Of a stretch of 64,000 bases of DNA, positions 1 to 11,261 are shown piece by piece. The position numbers and the translations under genes were made by a program. Under the pieces are notes generated by a model, which made no database searches, had not been told where the DNA came from, and saw only the letters and a program-made list of their open reading frames with translations. Location: contig JARBJD010000089.1 in NCBI GenBank assembly GCA_033064195.1, positions 181,669 through 245,668 on the forward strand. Reading direction: 5' to 3'. The DNA comes from Blattamonas nauphoetae (taxonomy: Eukaryota; Preaxostyla; Oxymonadida). The stretch's first letter is position 1, and each line of letters starts with the position of its first letter.

Positions 1-55
1 ATCGAACCCGGGTCCGCCGTCTCAAAGTCCAACGTACTTACCGCTAAACCAAACA
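1..55 (-). other. tRNA-like sequence cut by window edge
   Basis: Read on the minus strand, the first 55 bases resemble the D-arm to T-arm part of a tRNA. There is an A-box-like TTTAGCGGTAAGTA and a B-box-like GGGTTCGAT that runs off the window. The intervening 21 bases align in length with a normal anticodon arm, with CTTTGAG where the loop should be, but the five stem positions do not pair. It is more likely a pseudo-tRNA or a tRNA-derived SINE head than a working gene. The 3' half lies outside the window. Confidence 0.25.
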
Positions 56-91
56 TGTTCAAAATCGTGTTCTTCTTCAATCCCCTTGTCC

Positions 92-202
92 TTGAGATTC
101 TTCCCCTGTGATTGAGACTTTCCCTTGTGACTGAGATTCTCCCCTGTGATTGAGATATTCCCCTGGGATCGAGTTTTTCCCCTGAAAATTGAGACACCCC
201 CC
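92..202. repeat. Degenerate 18-20 bp tandem repeat
   Basis: About five and a half copies of a unit close to TTGAGATTCTTCCCCTGTGA, each 18-20 bp and slightly different. The block lies between the tRNA-like sequence and the reverse-transcriptase-like fragment. It looks like a small minisatellite at the truncated end of the retroelement fragment. Confidence 0.65.
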
Positions 203-1795
203 TTCTTGGCCACTAGGAACGTGGGAAGGATGAGAGAAGCGGCTGACTGGGTCACTTCGGTCACCGCTCCGATTCTGATTTCCTCATGGAGGAGAGATGA
301 GTAGGCAGCCATCTCTATCGGAGAACCGACGAACGGTGGGGCTGGCTTGAGGCGACGAAGTCTGCTGGGGGCCTCCGCGTCCTTCCACTCCCATAACGCG
401 CCGGAGGCGATCAAAGTCCTCCCACCAATAGCTTCCCAAAGAAGAATCCTGTCTAGCAATCTTCCCGTTATCTTCTGCTCTTCTAAGGGCCCCGACCGAA
501 TCTTCTGTTCCTGTTCTGTCCTGAGTTCGGTGCTGGGTATGAGCCGGTTGGTTTGGCGGGGGTCCGACCCTGACCCCCTCTCTGTGAGAAATTATTCGCA
601 GAATGCATTTGTGCGAGTGACTGCGGGGCCAACATCTGGACAGTGTGATCGAAACGAGATTGGTGTAGTTGGACAGGTGGTGGAGGGGGCGGAAGAAGCT
701 GCGTTCGAACTGAGGCGGGTTGGGGGATTCCCATGTGCTCTCTCATCTCTATGAGCTTCGCATCACAGACATATCGGGTGTGATGTGCCCGGGTCGCTGC
801 GTCTGCTGCGCTAAGCATGGCATCAGCGAGTTTCGTGAGGATTGGGGACCTTTGATCCTGTTCGTAAATCTGTTTGTAAATATCGCCCAGCATGGCGATT
901 GTAGTCAGTCCTGAGCGAGTAGAAACCTTTAAGATTTGGTCCTGAAGTTTCCCCAGATCCGATAAGTCGTCTTGGACGTCTGCGACGCGAGTTTGGATAC
1001 CAAGAGTTGAGTGGATGTGATCCGACGAGAGAGACAGTTGATCCAGGATTTGTTGTGGTAAAACTGTGTCGAGCCAGTTGCCGTCGAAGTCGTTGAAGCG
1101 CCTTTTCATCTTTGCTTTGAGCGAGGCGAAGAACTGGTGAGGAGGTGTGGGATCCGATTCTGATTCGAACTCCCATTGAGAAACTGTACCCTGAAAATCC
1201 GGGGGTGGTCGCTTTGATTTTTTCCTTTGGGTAGGAACTCTGCTTTCCTTCTTTGTTGAGCGATGCGACATTCTGGGTGACCTTGATCGGTGATGGTTCC
1301 TCCTGCCCGAGGGGTTCGGTGTTTTTGACCGATAATGTCGACTTGCACTGGAGGATCGATTGAGAAAACGAGAGGAGGGGGCATCTTCCGAAGAACTGGA
1401 AGAGATAGACTCTGATAGTGAATCCTCGTTGTGGGTCGGAGAGTCGTCTGCTGACTGCCTCTTTGTCTTCCTGATAGGGCGACTTTGTCGATGCGATGAA
1501 GATGAGGCTGACGAAGATCTTGGTGTCGAACTACTTGAATATGATGGTGGCGTCGACAGGTTAAGAGGTGGCGGGGGCGGGAGAAAAAGTGTCGGATGTT
1601 CAGCTTTTAGGCCCTCTGCGATTGCGGCCAATATATCTTTCGGTATCCCCGTGGGAGGTGGTGGGGCAGGAGGAATCAATAAGTCCGCAGAATTTGTTTC
1701 GGACATGAGATCAGATGGACCGGCCATAATTATTTTCCACTGACCAGATCTCACTGAAGAGGGGCCGACGGTTTGGCCAGCACCTACTGGAAGGG
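200..1795 (-). mobile_element. Fossil retroelement fragment, possibly DIRS/Ngaro-like
   Basis: Minus-strand remnant of a retrotransposon, broken and truncated. First part (about 1727 to 483): a gag-like protein of about 414 residues with a proline-rich N-terminus, a Ser/Arg-rich stretch, a helical central region and a Gly/Arg-rich tail (RGG-type, nucleic-acid-binding look). Second part (about 459 to 200): the N-terminal edge of a reverse transcriptase, seen as PPFVGSP followed by EEIRIGAVTEV and FLVAKKGG. That spacing is typical of tyrosine-recombinase retrotransposons. Most of the pol region and both ends are missing. It abuts exon 7 of family copy 1 and has replaced its 5' half. Retroelement identity is fairly sure; the DIRS/Ngaro assignment is tentative. 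Confidence 0.5.
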
Positions 1796-1802
1796 CGGTG
1801 CT

Positions 1803-3800
1803 GTGAAGGAAGCTCTCACAACGATTCTCGCGAACATTTCAAACATCGACAATCTCATCGCTTCTCTTTCTTCCGACTCTTCTCCATCCGCTTCATTGGT
1901 TTCTGATGTTGACATGCGAATCGCTGATTCTCTGAAACACTTGCGAAGGGAGTGTGATGAGTTTGTGAAAGATGGATGGATTTTCTTCGGCGGTATCGCC
2001 GGAACAATCCCAGAACCCCACAAATCATCCTTCCAAACAATTGTCCTCGACGATCCATCCTTCCCTAACCTCATTCTCAACTCTCTTAAACTCACTCACA
2101 AAGACATCAGGCTGTACATAGGGGGTGAACTAATTATGTCCCCTCGGGTTTTCTCACTGTCGACCAGGTCAATTGAGCAAATTTTTTGTCAAGAGTCTTA
2201 CACCGAGTCAATTCATATTTTAAGCATAGATTCACAATATCGTATTCATTAAGTCACTCAAATCGCACAAATCTCAGAGTGATTCACTGATTTTTCATTC
2301 TATGTGAGACTATAACTGTGTCAAACTTCTAATTGGAGTGATTATCACCGTTTTTCTTGTTTTTTGTTCTAAACATGCAAATCTGTGACATAGATTCGTT
2401 GATCTGGCCGAAACAGTGGATCTCGTACTGACCTCACTCGAAGGTTTGTTCAACTCATTTGATTTAATGAATCACCTATTTTCTCTTTTTTAAAAATAGG
2501 TGAAGTTATGAATTAGAAGAAAAGGACCATTGATCGCAGTTCCTGCCTATCTTTTTGTTTTCACACGGCAAAACTCGAACCAAGAATGAATAAAGTTACA
2601 TTTGAGAAAACGTGTGAAGTCTCACCTTTTTCCAGAAATTTCGTCTCATTCTTCAAATTTCAACACATTAATATCAGAATCGAAGTCTTCTGAGAATCAC
2701 TCTGGAAACGAACTAGATCAAAGTTGAATTGACTCTCTGTCGAAGAATGACAAACTTTCCTTGTTTTGACATCAAGTTTCAGAAAGTATTGGACGATAGA
2801 CATCTGTCATGTTGTGCTGTCATGATTGTCAAGGATCCTCAAGTTCTCTCAAACCATGATGAGATTCACACACAATTCGAGAATTCATGCTGTATTCCTC
2901 TCATTAAACCAGTTCTCACATTATTTTCATCAATCATGGAGTGAATCTGTGAAAACGAAGCAGGAGGAGACATGAAAGTGACGGTTTTTCGTGAATAAAG
3001 CAATATCGAAGTGAAATTCGAACTTTAGTCTGTCCGCTGGCTCGGTGTAAGCTACTGTCTGGTCTTGTTTTCCATCTTCACTCACTGTATATGTAGAAAA
3101 CCTGAGGGGACATAATTAGTTCACCCCCTATACTGTCATGGTCGTCACAAACATCATTTTGTCCTTTCGATGGATGAGAGAACGATTCATGACAGCGAAT
3201 CTTGTTGGTCGGATGTTTGAAACAATCGATTTTGTTTCTCTTCCTCTCTCGGAGTCTAGAACTCTTTTTGTACTCACCCAGTTCATCGCCAACATGCTTG
3301 ATCCAATTGGAGACACTAATGAAGCAAAATTCGAACAACCTCCTCTCATTCGTGTTTCTGTTTTCGAGCCAGCCAAACAATTCATCACATTCATGTTCCA
3401 CAATCATGACAAACTCATTCTGAATGAAGAAGACAAAACTGCTTTCGAATTTCAACTCTGTAGGAACCACCGCGACATCAGAAACTTGGAACTGTTCTCA
3501 GAAGAACTCGATGCCGACTTTGTGTCAGAACTTGTGAAATGGGAAATGCGAACGATGGTCGAAATGGAGAACGAAGAGCATTTTGAGATTATCTTCCGGG
3601 ACATGCTTCGCAGAACATGGAAATGGAATCGAGACAAACGAGAACGGCAGAAGAGACGAGAAGTGCTTTTGAGAGAAGAAGGGTGGGACGATCTGTTTGA
3701 ACTGCGAGTGGTGGGGATCGAGGTGGACACCAATCAGAACATTCAAGACGATATGGAACTGTTCAGAGCCGAGCAGGCTTTCAATTCAGACGAGCTCTGA
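1803..3800 (+). pseudogene. ARM-like family copy 1, 5'-truncated and transposon-interrupted
   Basis: Remnant of the tandem ARM/HEAT-like family that recurs eight more times in this window. Homology starts about 30 nt into exon 7 (GTGAAGGAAGCTCTC). Exons 1-6 are absent because the fossil retroelement adjoins here. The body is split at 2119-2130/3129-3130 by a 1.0-kb TIR element, and the two halves do not return to the same frame after removing element plus TA. The 3' part (3138-3800) is open and keeps the family signatures: MRERF, VSVFEPAKQFITF, MRTMVEMENE, WNRDKRERQKRREV and EEGWDD, ending at TGA 3798-3800. It is not expected to make a full protein. A companion-gene start lies about 180 bp downstream. 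Confidence 0.8.
2121..3128. mobile_element. Non-autonomous TIR element (MITE-like), TA target
   Basis: A 1,008-bp insertion in family copy 1. Its ends are near-perfect inverted repeats of at least 33 bp. The left end begins GGGGGTGAACTAATTATGTC, and the right end is its complement with one mismatch before the shared GGTTTTCT. TA dinucleotides flank both ends (2119-2120 and 3129-3130), as for Tc1/mariner-superfamily insertions. The interior has only short open frames (longest about 71 codons) and nothing like a DDE transposase, so it is non-autonomous. The interior is AT-richer than the flanking gene. Confidence 0.75.
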
Positions 3801-3976
3801 CGAAGGTAGGTCGTCGGTCGAAACAACATCCTTCGCTCTTCCAGTTGTGTTGTTTAGCATCTCATCGAATACTTCTCATCTCATCTCTCCTGCTTGCGTC
3901 GTGTTGAAACCGGCTGTGTTGTGATTGGAGTTGGTGGAGTGTCTGTCTGTCCCTCCCACTCATCCACCAAACCCGG

Positions 3977-4529
3977 ATGAGCGAACATGGAGAGATGAGA
4001 ACAAAATCATCGCTGTGTCATCCTCGTTGGGATTGTGGGACTTGAATGGACTGAGCCATCTGACAACCTCGCCGAAACAGAATGACATTGACTCTTCGCT
4101 CGCTCACTTGCACTCCACGCCATCCCACTCGTCCACCATCCACTCTGTTCACATCTCTGCCTTCTCTTTTGTGATGAAAGGGAAGTGCCAGCTGACTGTC
4201 TGGAGATTGTTTCGATTGACGACCCTGATCGGATTGTGGCGATGGTGGTGTTGGAGATGGAAGGGGAAGATGGAAACAGAGTCGAACTCGTGTCCAACCT
4301 GAATCAATCAAAACAATGGACGATGCTGATTCGGTCTTCAGAATGTTGGATACTCTGACGAACACAATCCAACACTGCCTCCGAGCCAGATTGAAGTTCG
4401 TCATCGTGTAGACTTCATGATCGACACTCACATCAACAGTTTTGTCATGTTTTGCTCAACTTCAGGCCAGCCCATCAACGCAATCCATTTCTGACCAATT
4501 TGAGACTGGTTCCTCATCTTGCATGGAAT
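3977..4529 (+). pseudogene. Companion gene of copy 1, 5' part (split by MULE)
   Basis: Starts MSEHGEM, as do the companion genes after copies 5-8, about 200 bp after the family stop. Downstream are a conserved short intron with acceptor CCGAAACAG, an acidic stretch (IDDPDRIVAMVVLEMEGED), then QSKQWTMLI. A second intron ends in TTCAG at 4465 and begins the Ser/Pro-rich 3' module. The first exon is one base longer than in copies 5 and 7, so the frame does not carry across the first junction. The gene is then interrupted at 4530 by the Mutator-like element and its 3' part resumes after 11487. I do not recognise the product. Confidence 0.45.
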
Positions 4530-4745
4530 GGGTAGTGCTACGCGCAGTCCGCGTTTTGACTAGGGGCAGTCCGTTTTTTTGTACTAGGGGCAGTCCCACT
4601 TTGCTAGGGGCAGTCCGCGTATTGCTAGAGGCAGTCCATCATTTTCTGGGTTATTATTGCAATTTTTCACTCTTTGATTTGAACTATGACCACAATTATA
4701 CATATTTTAATTCAAATTCAGTGAATATAGGAAGATTAGTGAATT
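4530..4745 (+). repeat. MULE left terminal inverted repeat
   Basis: Begins GGGTAGTGCTACGCGCAGTC and matches the complement of 11262-11478. Identity is high over the first 155 bp and fades by about 200 bp. It contains five subrepeats built on CTAGGGGCAGTCC, spaced about 21-24 bp, the first as CTACGCGCAGTCC. Such iterated subterminal motifs are plausible transposase-binding sites. Confidence 0.8.
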
Positions 4746-5003
4746 GATGACTGTTCATGAGGGTATTTGTGTGATCTGTCCAATTGTGAGAGACGAGTCT
4801 TTTATACGATCAATCAAATCGAAATGACATTGATATAGAAGAGAAAGATGCGATGCAGAGACGGTGGATCATATTATGACCATTTCAATGTACGGTGAAC
4901 ATCTTTCCTACAGACTCTGTTTCTGGAAATGTATGAAGGGAATCGTGAAAAAAATGCAAAGATCTTTCATTTCCCCATTTTCTCCTGATTTTGAAGAGTA
5001 GTT

Positions 5004-5884
5004 TTGATCTCGATCCTCCTCTCTCTAGTCTCTCTCCTCCTCGTTCAACTCGCGGTATTCCTTCAACTTCACCAATCCGGAAAGTTTAAACCGAAAGAAG
5101 GACTCGCAGAATCTGCAGTGTCCCGCTTTCTTTTATTCTCCCCATCTCCTTCTCTTCTTAGCTCGATCTTTTGGTGTCTCATCTGCTCTTCCCGATCTTC
5201 TCCCTCTCAATCGACGATATTAGTGCCTCCAACACCCCACTCCCCCTCACTCCCTCCCTCTCTTCTTCCGCCTCTCGGAACCCGACCTCCCCCTCCTCTT
5301 CCATCTTCACCGCCGACTCCATCCACCCAATCTCACCCTCCATCCATTCGTCCCTCTCACTTGTTTTCCTGTACCCATCCTTTAAGGAAATGTTCTCCAT
5401 TCCTGCTCGTCCTCTTTCTCGTCTCTGTTCTTTTTGTCCCTCTCCTACCTCTTCCCAATCTCCTCTAACTCCGACTCGTTCCTCTCTGCCGCTCCCATCT
5501 CACTCTGCAAGTTCCTTCTCAGAGTCACCCAAATCCTCCATTGATTCCTCCCTCCCTCACTCCCTCCACCCGCTCGACACAACAAGCAGCGGCAATGTAT
5601 CTCCCTCACCTCCATCCTTCCGTCCCAAACCCGACCGTCCTCCCCGCTCTCCGCAGCTCTTTCCAAACAGCCCTCTTTCCTTCCTCCGCCTCACACCCCT
5701 CAAACACTGCGTCGTCGAACCCGCTCACAAACATCAACAGCGCTCACAAGCCCCATCGGCACCATTCCAACGCGTCTCCCGCCGCTCGGACCTCTCAGCA
5801 GACGTAGCAGACATCTCACCGAAGACGACCACCCCGCAACCCGCCCTCTCAACTCCTCCTCTCGCCTGCCCACCCTCCTTGTAA
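5004..5884. other. Low-complexity coding-like segment inside MULE
   Basis: An 880-bp stretch with unusually long open frames on both strands. Plus-strand readings are Ser/Pro-rich (for example 5171-5884, 237 codons). Minus-strand readings at 5179-5400, 5445-5666 and 5700-5963 are rich in Glu, Arg and Gly, like the charged minus-strand genes at 15.6 and 19.7 kb. The minus strand is my slight preference, with introns between the blocks, but I cannot confirm a gene. No domain is recognised. Confidence 0.25.
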
Positions 5885-6144
5885 CAAACCAAAGCTCCCA
5901 CTCCATTGAGATAAAGGTCAGTGAAGTGGCCCATAGGTCCTGATGGGCAAAAAAGGGATTCAATTTAAATTATTCTCCAAATTAGATTCATTATGAGTTT
6001 TTACACTTCTTTTTCTCGAATCAGGGCGAACCAATGATCCGAGAAACTACCGCCGAAGCGGTGGGAGAGGGAGCAAAGGCCCTTCGGCCTGGTCAATCTT
6101 GGGGGCAGCTTTTGAACTCCGTGGGAGCTTTGGTTTGTTACAAG
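5878..6144. repeat. 24-bp perfect inverted repeat pair, nested element in MULE
   Basis: CTTGTAACAAACCAAAGCTC... at 5878-5901 is the exact complement of 6121-6144 (24 bp). It encloses about 219 bp. The insertion also splits a longer repeat: the block AGCTCCCACTCCATTGAGA occurs at both 5893 and 6178. It is probably a small nested insertion or a local inversion. Confidence 0.6.
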
Positions 6145-6197
6145 GAGCTCTCTTACCAGTCGCTCCTCACAAACCTTCAGCTCCCACTCCATTGAGA
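5893..6197 (+). repeat. Left partner of 4.4-kb-spaced inverted repeat
   Basis: Two pieces here match one continuous block on the other side of the MULE interior, in inverse orientation. 5893-5941 matches 10553-10601 (49 bp) and 6142-6197 matches 10583-10638 (56 bp). The right copy is contiguous and the left copy is broken by the 24-bp-IR segment. A coding-like reading (MEWELKVCEERLVRELL) is present in both copies, which suggests duplicated host gene sequence. Confidence 0.65.
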
Positions 6198-6564
6198 GTT
6201 GAAAAGAACCTAGCAGAGAACGAAAGAGAATGAAGAGATAAGACAGAACATATCTGTTCAGAGAGGACCGTGACACCACTTTAGTGGCTGCAGCCAAGAT
6301 TTGTTGTGATCAGTTCCTGAGTGTGTTCCTCCATTCCTCTAGTTCTGGAGGGAGTTCTTTCTTGATTGACGACCTGATGCAGTATCAAGCCGATCGTGAT
6401 GAGGGATGAAAAGTTCGATATCAGATTCGATTGACCCAGGGTGATAGTCAAAGTTCGTTCGGGAATATCGGAGAACGGAACTCCGGAGGACGACACTTTC
6501 AGCCTGACTAGTGCTACACTTGTTGACTTCCTTCTCTATTTATCTTAGTTGACTACTTCTAACG

Positions 6565-7255
6565 ATGACTGGTCATATTTCCGAACTTTCCCTCTCCCAC
6601 ATTAGAAAGATGTCTGCTCAAATCGTTGCGTGCGATTCGCTTGTCGATGACGTAGCTATTGACGGAATCGTTGCAAGGATCCAAGTGAAGAAGCCACTGT
6701 GAAGATAACTTCATTCCCAGCTCACCCTCCATCATGCTTGTGAGCGCTGTAGATGTTCACTTGACGCGTTGGACCGGATGAACAGGCGAAACTGAGGAAG
6801 ATCCTCCTGTGGTACTGAGAACCCCACAGTATTCCTTGACAGACGGTGATTCATCCATGAAAGACCGACCAATGCTTGACGACTGAATGTGTTCCACCCT
6901 TTTGTAGCTCAACAATCGAACCCATCAGACAGATGGTGGCTGAACCATCGAATATTATGACCGAGGGAGAATGACATCTGACTCGATCCATCTTGGTTTT
7001 GGAGACAATGTCACTGTTGTGAAGGTGATGCGCGGATTCGACAAAGTGTTTGATATGCTGTTCAACAGTCCAACAATAGCATCGTCTCCCGAACTTCCTC
7101 TTGGGCGCGCAGATTGTCTTCAACACAACACAACATACATAATTGCATCGATCACTCGTGTTGGAGATGATTCGGAAGTGATTCTGACTGCGGGAACTGT
7201 GCCGTTCACGACCCACAAACTTCCAGTGCCTCTGATCCTCCTCGTGAACGATTGA
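6565..7255 (+). other. Possible captured gene fragments in MULE
   Basis: Short open pieces that could be exons. 6565-6699 reads MTGHISELSLSHIRKMSAQI... to a stop, and 6971-7255 reads MTSDSIHLGFGDNVTVVKVM... to a stop. Between them the frames are broken. No family is recognised. They may be remnants of an intron-bearing host gene carried by the element. Confidence 0.2.
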
Positions 7256-7379
7256 TTTCGCGTGGTCGAATGTGTCTGCTCCGAACGCGAAGACAGCAAC
7301 ACTTGTGATTGTGAACTCCTCTCGACAAACACAGCCTGTCATGCATTCCACCATCGAGTGTAGCTCTCTAGCAAAGTTG

Positions 7380-10300
7380 AGCGTACAATCCAGAGCCGCT
7401 AATTCTGATTGAATTTCTCAGTATGGAGAGTCTATCGAAAATAGTTTCGTTGCAGTCTTCCCGGACAGTTTATCACATTCATACAAGATAATTGCGAGCC
7501 AAAGAAGGGGCCCTCGTCGTCCTCATCCTTGTACAGATCTGCTGTTTCCTTGTAAATGCGTTGTGAGCGCTCTTGACGGTCGAGGCTCAGATTGTTCAGA
7601 TGGACAGTGAATTTCAGGTGACACTCAGGATCGTGAACTGCGTCACACGAACAGTCTGGGGATAGTTAATGTCGTGCACACTGTTGAACTCGCGTCTTGA
7701 AGTAGGGTTGGAACAGAGAACACAAGTTGGTGTGGTATTCCCAATTGACACGTCTGGGCAGTGAATTGGGTGAAAAGGACATCCCGCCCACAGGATAAAA
7801 ATGGTATGTCTCGCTTAACTTCGAAGCTATGATGGTAATGAAAGTACCAGTCTGTCCGCTCGCAGTTCCCATCGCGATCGTTTTGACACGGTGTTTGGCG
7901 ATGTTTTGTTGGAACAAAAATTGTCGCGATGATTGAAGAATGCGAAGAGAAGCACTCTGAGAAGCCGAATCTTCATCCAACCCCCGCCACCCTGGTGAGG
8001 AGACAAGAGTGATTGTGTTCTTGACCGTCGAGTCTATTCGTGTGATCGATTGATGAAGATGTTCAGTGTTGTACAAAGGCGTTTGTGCCCGATATTCTAG
8101 GTTCAGATTGGCAGACTTCCCAATTAAATGGCGTTGTCTTTGTCACTTTCAAGCTGCATCGTTCTGATGCGTATTAGGGAGAATTAACCTCCCTGATTCC
8201 CCAGTGACAGTATCACCACGACCATTTCAGGCGGATGGAGAGCATAGAACCGCACCGACGATTCAAAGAACGGTTTTCTAGAGGTGAGCGGTCGATGACG
8301 TTCAACGGGGTCACAGCTGTGTTTAGTTGAAACTTCTTATCTAGATTAAAGCGACGGAAACATTGCCAACTCGAGAGAGGCTGATATGATGCTGATGAAA
8401 GGAAAGGCAGAATGTGGATGACGTCTACGAAGAGGCTTGACAAGTTCATGACTGGTTCTGATGTCTATGACGATGAAAGAGGATAACGGCACGGAATTGG
8501 TGGCGAGAATGTAGTGGAGACGTTTATGTCTCTCGATGCGCTGTCTCCAACATTCAAACATCCACAATGATGATGAAGGTGCTGCTGATTGGATTAGATG
8601 GAGATGTACCCCGAAAGGGTGCTGAAGAACTTCGACTTCAAGCATGAGAAGGTCGGCATCACTCGTTGGTGCGCATCGTCGTGTTCACTTGCACGATCAG
8701 GCGAGAGACTCCACCTGTGCTCGTAGAAGCCGTAGCAGTTGGATGCGTTCGCCATTACATCGGTCGTGTTCGACACGAAACAATCATCTATGGAATTGCG
8801 AAGGGTTCTAATCTTGTAGAACTGCTTCAGATGCGCCAGCTCAAGTTCATCTCTGGAATTGCGAAGGGTTCTAATCTTGTAGAACTGCTTCAGATGCGCC
8901 AGCTCAAGTTCAGTTCTGTATTGTGTGTACTGTAACTCGTAGGAGAGAATGCACATCCAACTGGATCTGTGAGTGAACGTGTTGAGAGGGAGGAGTGACG
9001 GACGACTTCCACATCCTGTCAGACCTAACTTTAATACTTGTGGAAACCTTCGGTGTGTGGTTCCGATCGTTGGAACCTCGATAATGATGCTCTCTTGCTT
9101 GATGGTATCGCATCACTTCACACCGCACAAACACGTCATGGTCTGACTATATCGAAGAATCCAATGCGAAAACTCAAAAACGCGATTCAAGGTCGATATA
9201 TAGAGAATGGGGCTTCTCCCTTGTAAACCGATGAATTTATGATCATTCCATGATCGCTAATAAATATTGTGTTCCATGCGTTGAGAAACTCTCGTCCGAA
9301 TCCGAAGAGGTTCTTGAATCTGTGAAAGATCCTTTCCCGCCAACGTCACGTAATAGTGTGACACTGTCACTGACATCACTAAGGTCATAGCTTGATGAAT
9401 TTATCGGCCGAACGCGCCTGAGATGGCGATCCGAGTTGCTGGATCTCCCTTCGCGACGACGAAAAATCGTGCTGCTGCGTCGAGATCTTGATGTGCTGAA
9501 GTAAGTTCAGAGTTGTTGCATTAAGTATCTGTGGTGAATACGGCCTGAGAAACGCCATTTTCCTTCATTTCTCCCACGACAGGCAATGGCGTTTTATTCA
9601 TCAATCATTGTCGCATGAACTGTGAATTCGGCAGCAATCGATCAATCATTCTTTCAGTGTTTCTCTCTGGAATAGTGAGTCACCCATGGAGCTTCAACTT
9701 GATTGGATGAGTCGTTTGATAATTGGGAGATGCTTATTGAGGATGTCCATTATTTCTGTCGTTCTTTCGAAGAATTCTTTGGTTAATTTGTGTTAGTGAT
9801 GTTCAAACACATCATCCTGCACATAGTCGATGATGACGGAAGAATCGGAGGTATTTTGACTGTCCGTGCTAGTCAGCCCTGGGAAGTCAGAATACTCCGT
9901 GAAAATTGATGATACCATCCTGATTGATGCAAGAGAGATGCCGAGGGGAGAGAAGCAACAGGTGAAGCGTCAGATCACCTCCAAAATGCTGTGCCCTGAA
10001 ACTCTTCTTGCTGGGCGTACTTTAAGGTTCTCTCTTTGGTGCGGAATTGCACCAGTGGCGTGATGGTTGCTTCCGATCGAACCTAAACAACGATGATGTC
10101 GTACAGCGACCATTGATGTGCGAGGCTGACGACTCGGAATGCTGATGGTTGTTGGTTGTATGTGATCTAGTTTGATAAAGATCGTCAAACAAGGCATTTC
10201 ATTGGCGACTAAATCCATCTTTCACCAGGATTAAGCAGGTTTTGACTGATTGACGCGAGTCTCGTTGAGAGGCTGAAATCTGATCAATGCAGCTCTTTTG

Positions 10301-10550
10301 TTCTCTCGAAACGAGTGTGTCAGTTGCACAAAGGGCGATTTCTTCAACTTGAACTGTGGGAGACTTTCTGGTAAGTTCGGCATCATTGTACTTCAATGAG
10401 ATTGCTTGAACTTGTGATCACGGTTGCGTGCTTTCCTTAACTCTGTGCAGTATTTGAGTGAGTCTGATCTGTTGAGTACGCATTGGCGGGTTGCATGGAC
10501 GGTGTTATTAACGATACAGATCAGCACTATATGAATCCATTTTGGTAATC
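7380..10550. other. MULE interior without a supportable gene
   Basis: About 3.2 kb with only scattered open frames of 60-136 codons on both strands and no recognisable domain, transposase motif or RNA gene. The only clear structure is the 63-bp tandem duplication at 8787-8912. Confidence 0.4.
8787..8912 (+). repeat. 63-bp direct tandem duplication
   Basis: Two adjacent 63-bp copies starting TCTATGGAATTGCGAAGGGT and TCTCTGGAATTGCGAAGGGT, differing at one base. The length is 21 codons and the surrounding plus-strand frame stays open (8666-8935). A 21-residue duplicated peptide would result if the frame is translated. Confidence 0.9.
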
Positions 10551-11261
10551 CAAGGACCTATGGGCCACTTCACTGACCTTTATCTCAATGGAGTGGGAGC
10601 TGAAGGTTTGTGAGGAGCGACTGGTAAGAGAGCTCCTTCCTTGCTGTCCCACCAGCCGTTGCTGCGTGCGCACTGTCAACCATGTCGTTGTCTCCCGATC
10701 GAGACCAGCAGTTCTCCAACAATCTGAGTGACCCACACAAAAACTCAAGAATCAAAGAAAACAGGAAGAACGACAAAGAAACAGAGCTAACAACGAAAAC
10801 ACAAAATACACCACAACGCTACACACCCCACTTTCAGTCACAGCACTCCCCCACATCATGTTCCGATCCGACGTCATCATCACCAGCGCGACTGTCTCTT
10901 CCAACGACCCAGCCAGATGAGGCCATACCAAAGGCGACGCTCCTCTCCCTCCGCCTTCCTTTCTTCCACCTTCACTGGTCTTCGTCGCTTCTGCTGGCAG
11001 CACAGAGAATATAGGAACGAGAGTTTATTCCAGACGAAGGGTGAAAATTACGACGATGATGTGGAGATATGTGTGAGAGAGTGGTTGGAGATCCAAAACT
11101 TTTTGTGGTCAATCCTGGATTGAAATGGATAGAATGTTGTTCATCATCTCTTTCTTGTGTTTCATCCTTCATCGTTGGTGCTATTCGGATAGTATTGACA
11201 CTTTCTATCTCATATACTTGATTTTCGGTCAGATCAAACAAAATGACCTCTTTCTCGCTAT

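Noticed and set aside
1773-2252. 159-codon gene at the start of copy 1
   Set aside because: It fuses retroelement-adjacent bases, a truncated exon 7 and the first 130 bp of the TIR element. It is not a natural gene.
4537-4640. CRISPR-like array from regularly spaced CTAGGGGCAGTCC repeats
   Set aside because: Only five short, imperfect repeats with about 8-bp gaps, mirrored at the other end of the element. They are TIR subrepeats in a eukaryote.
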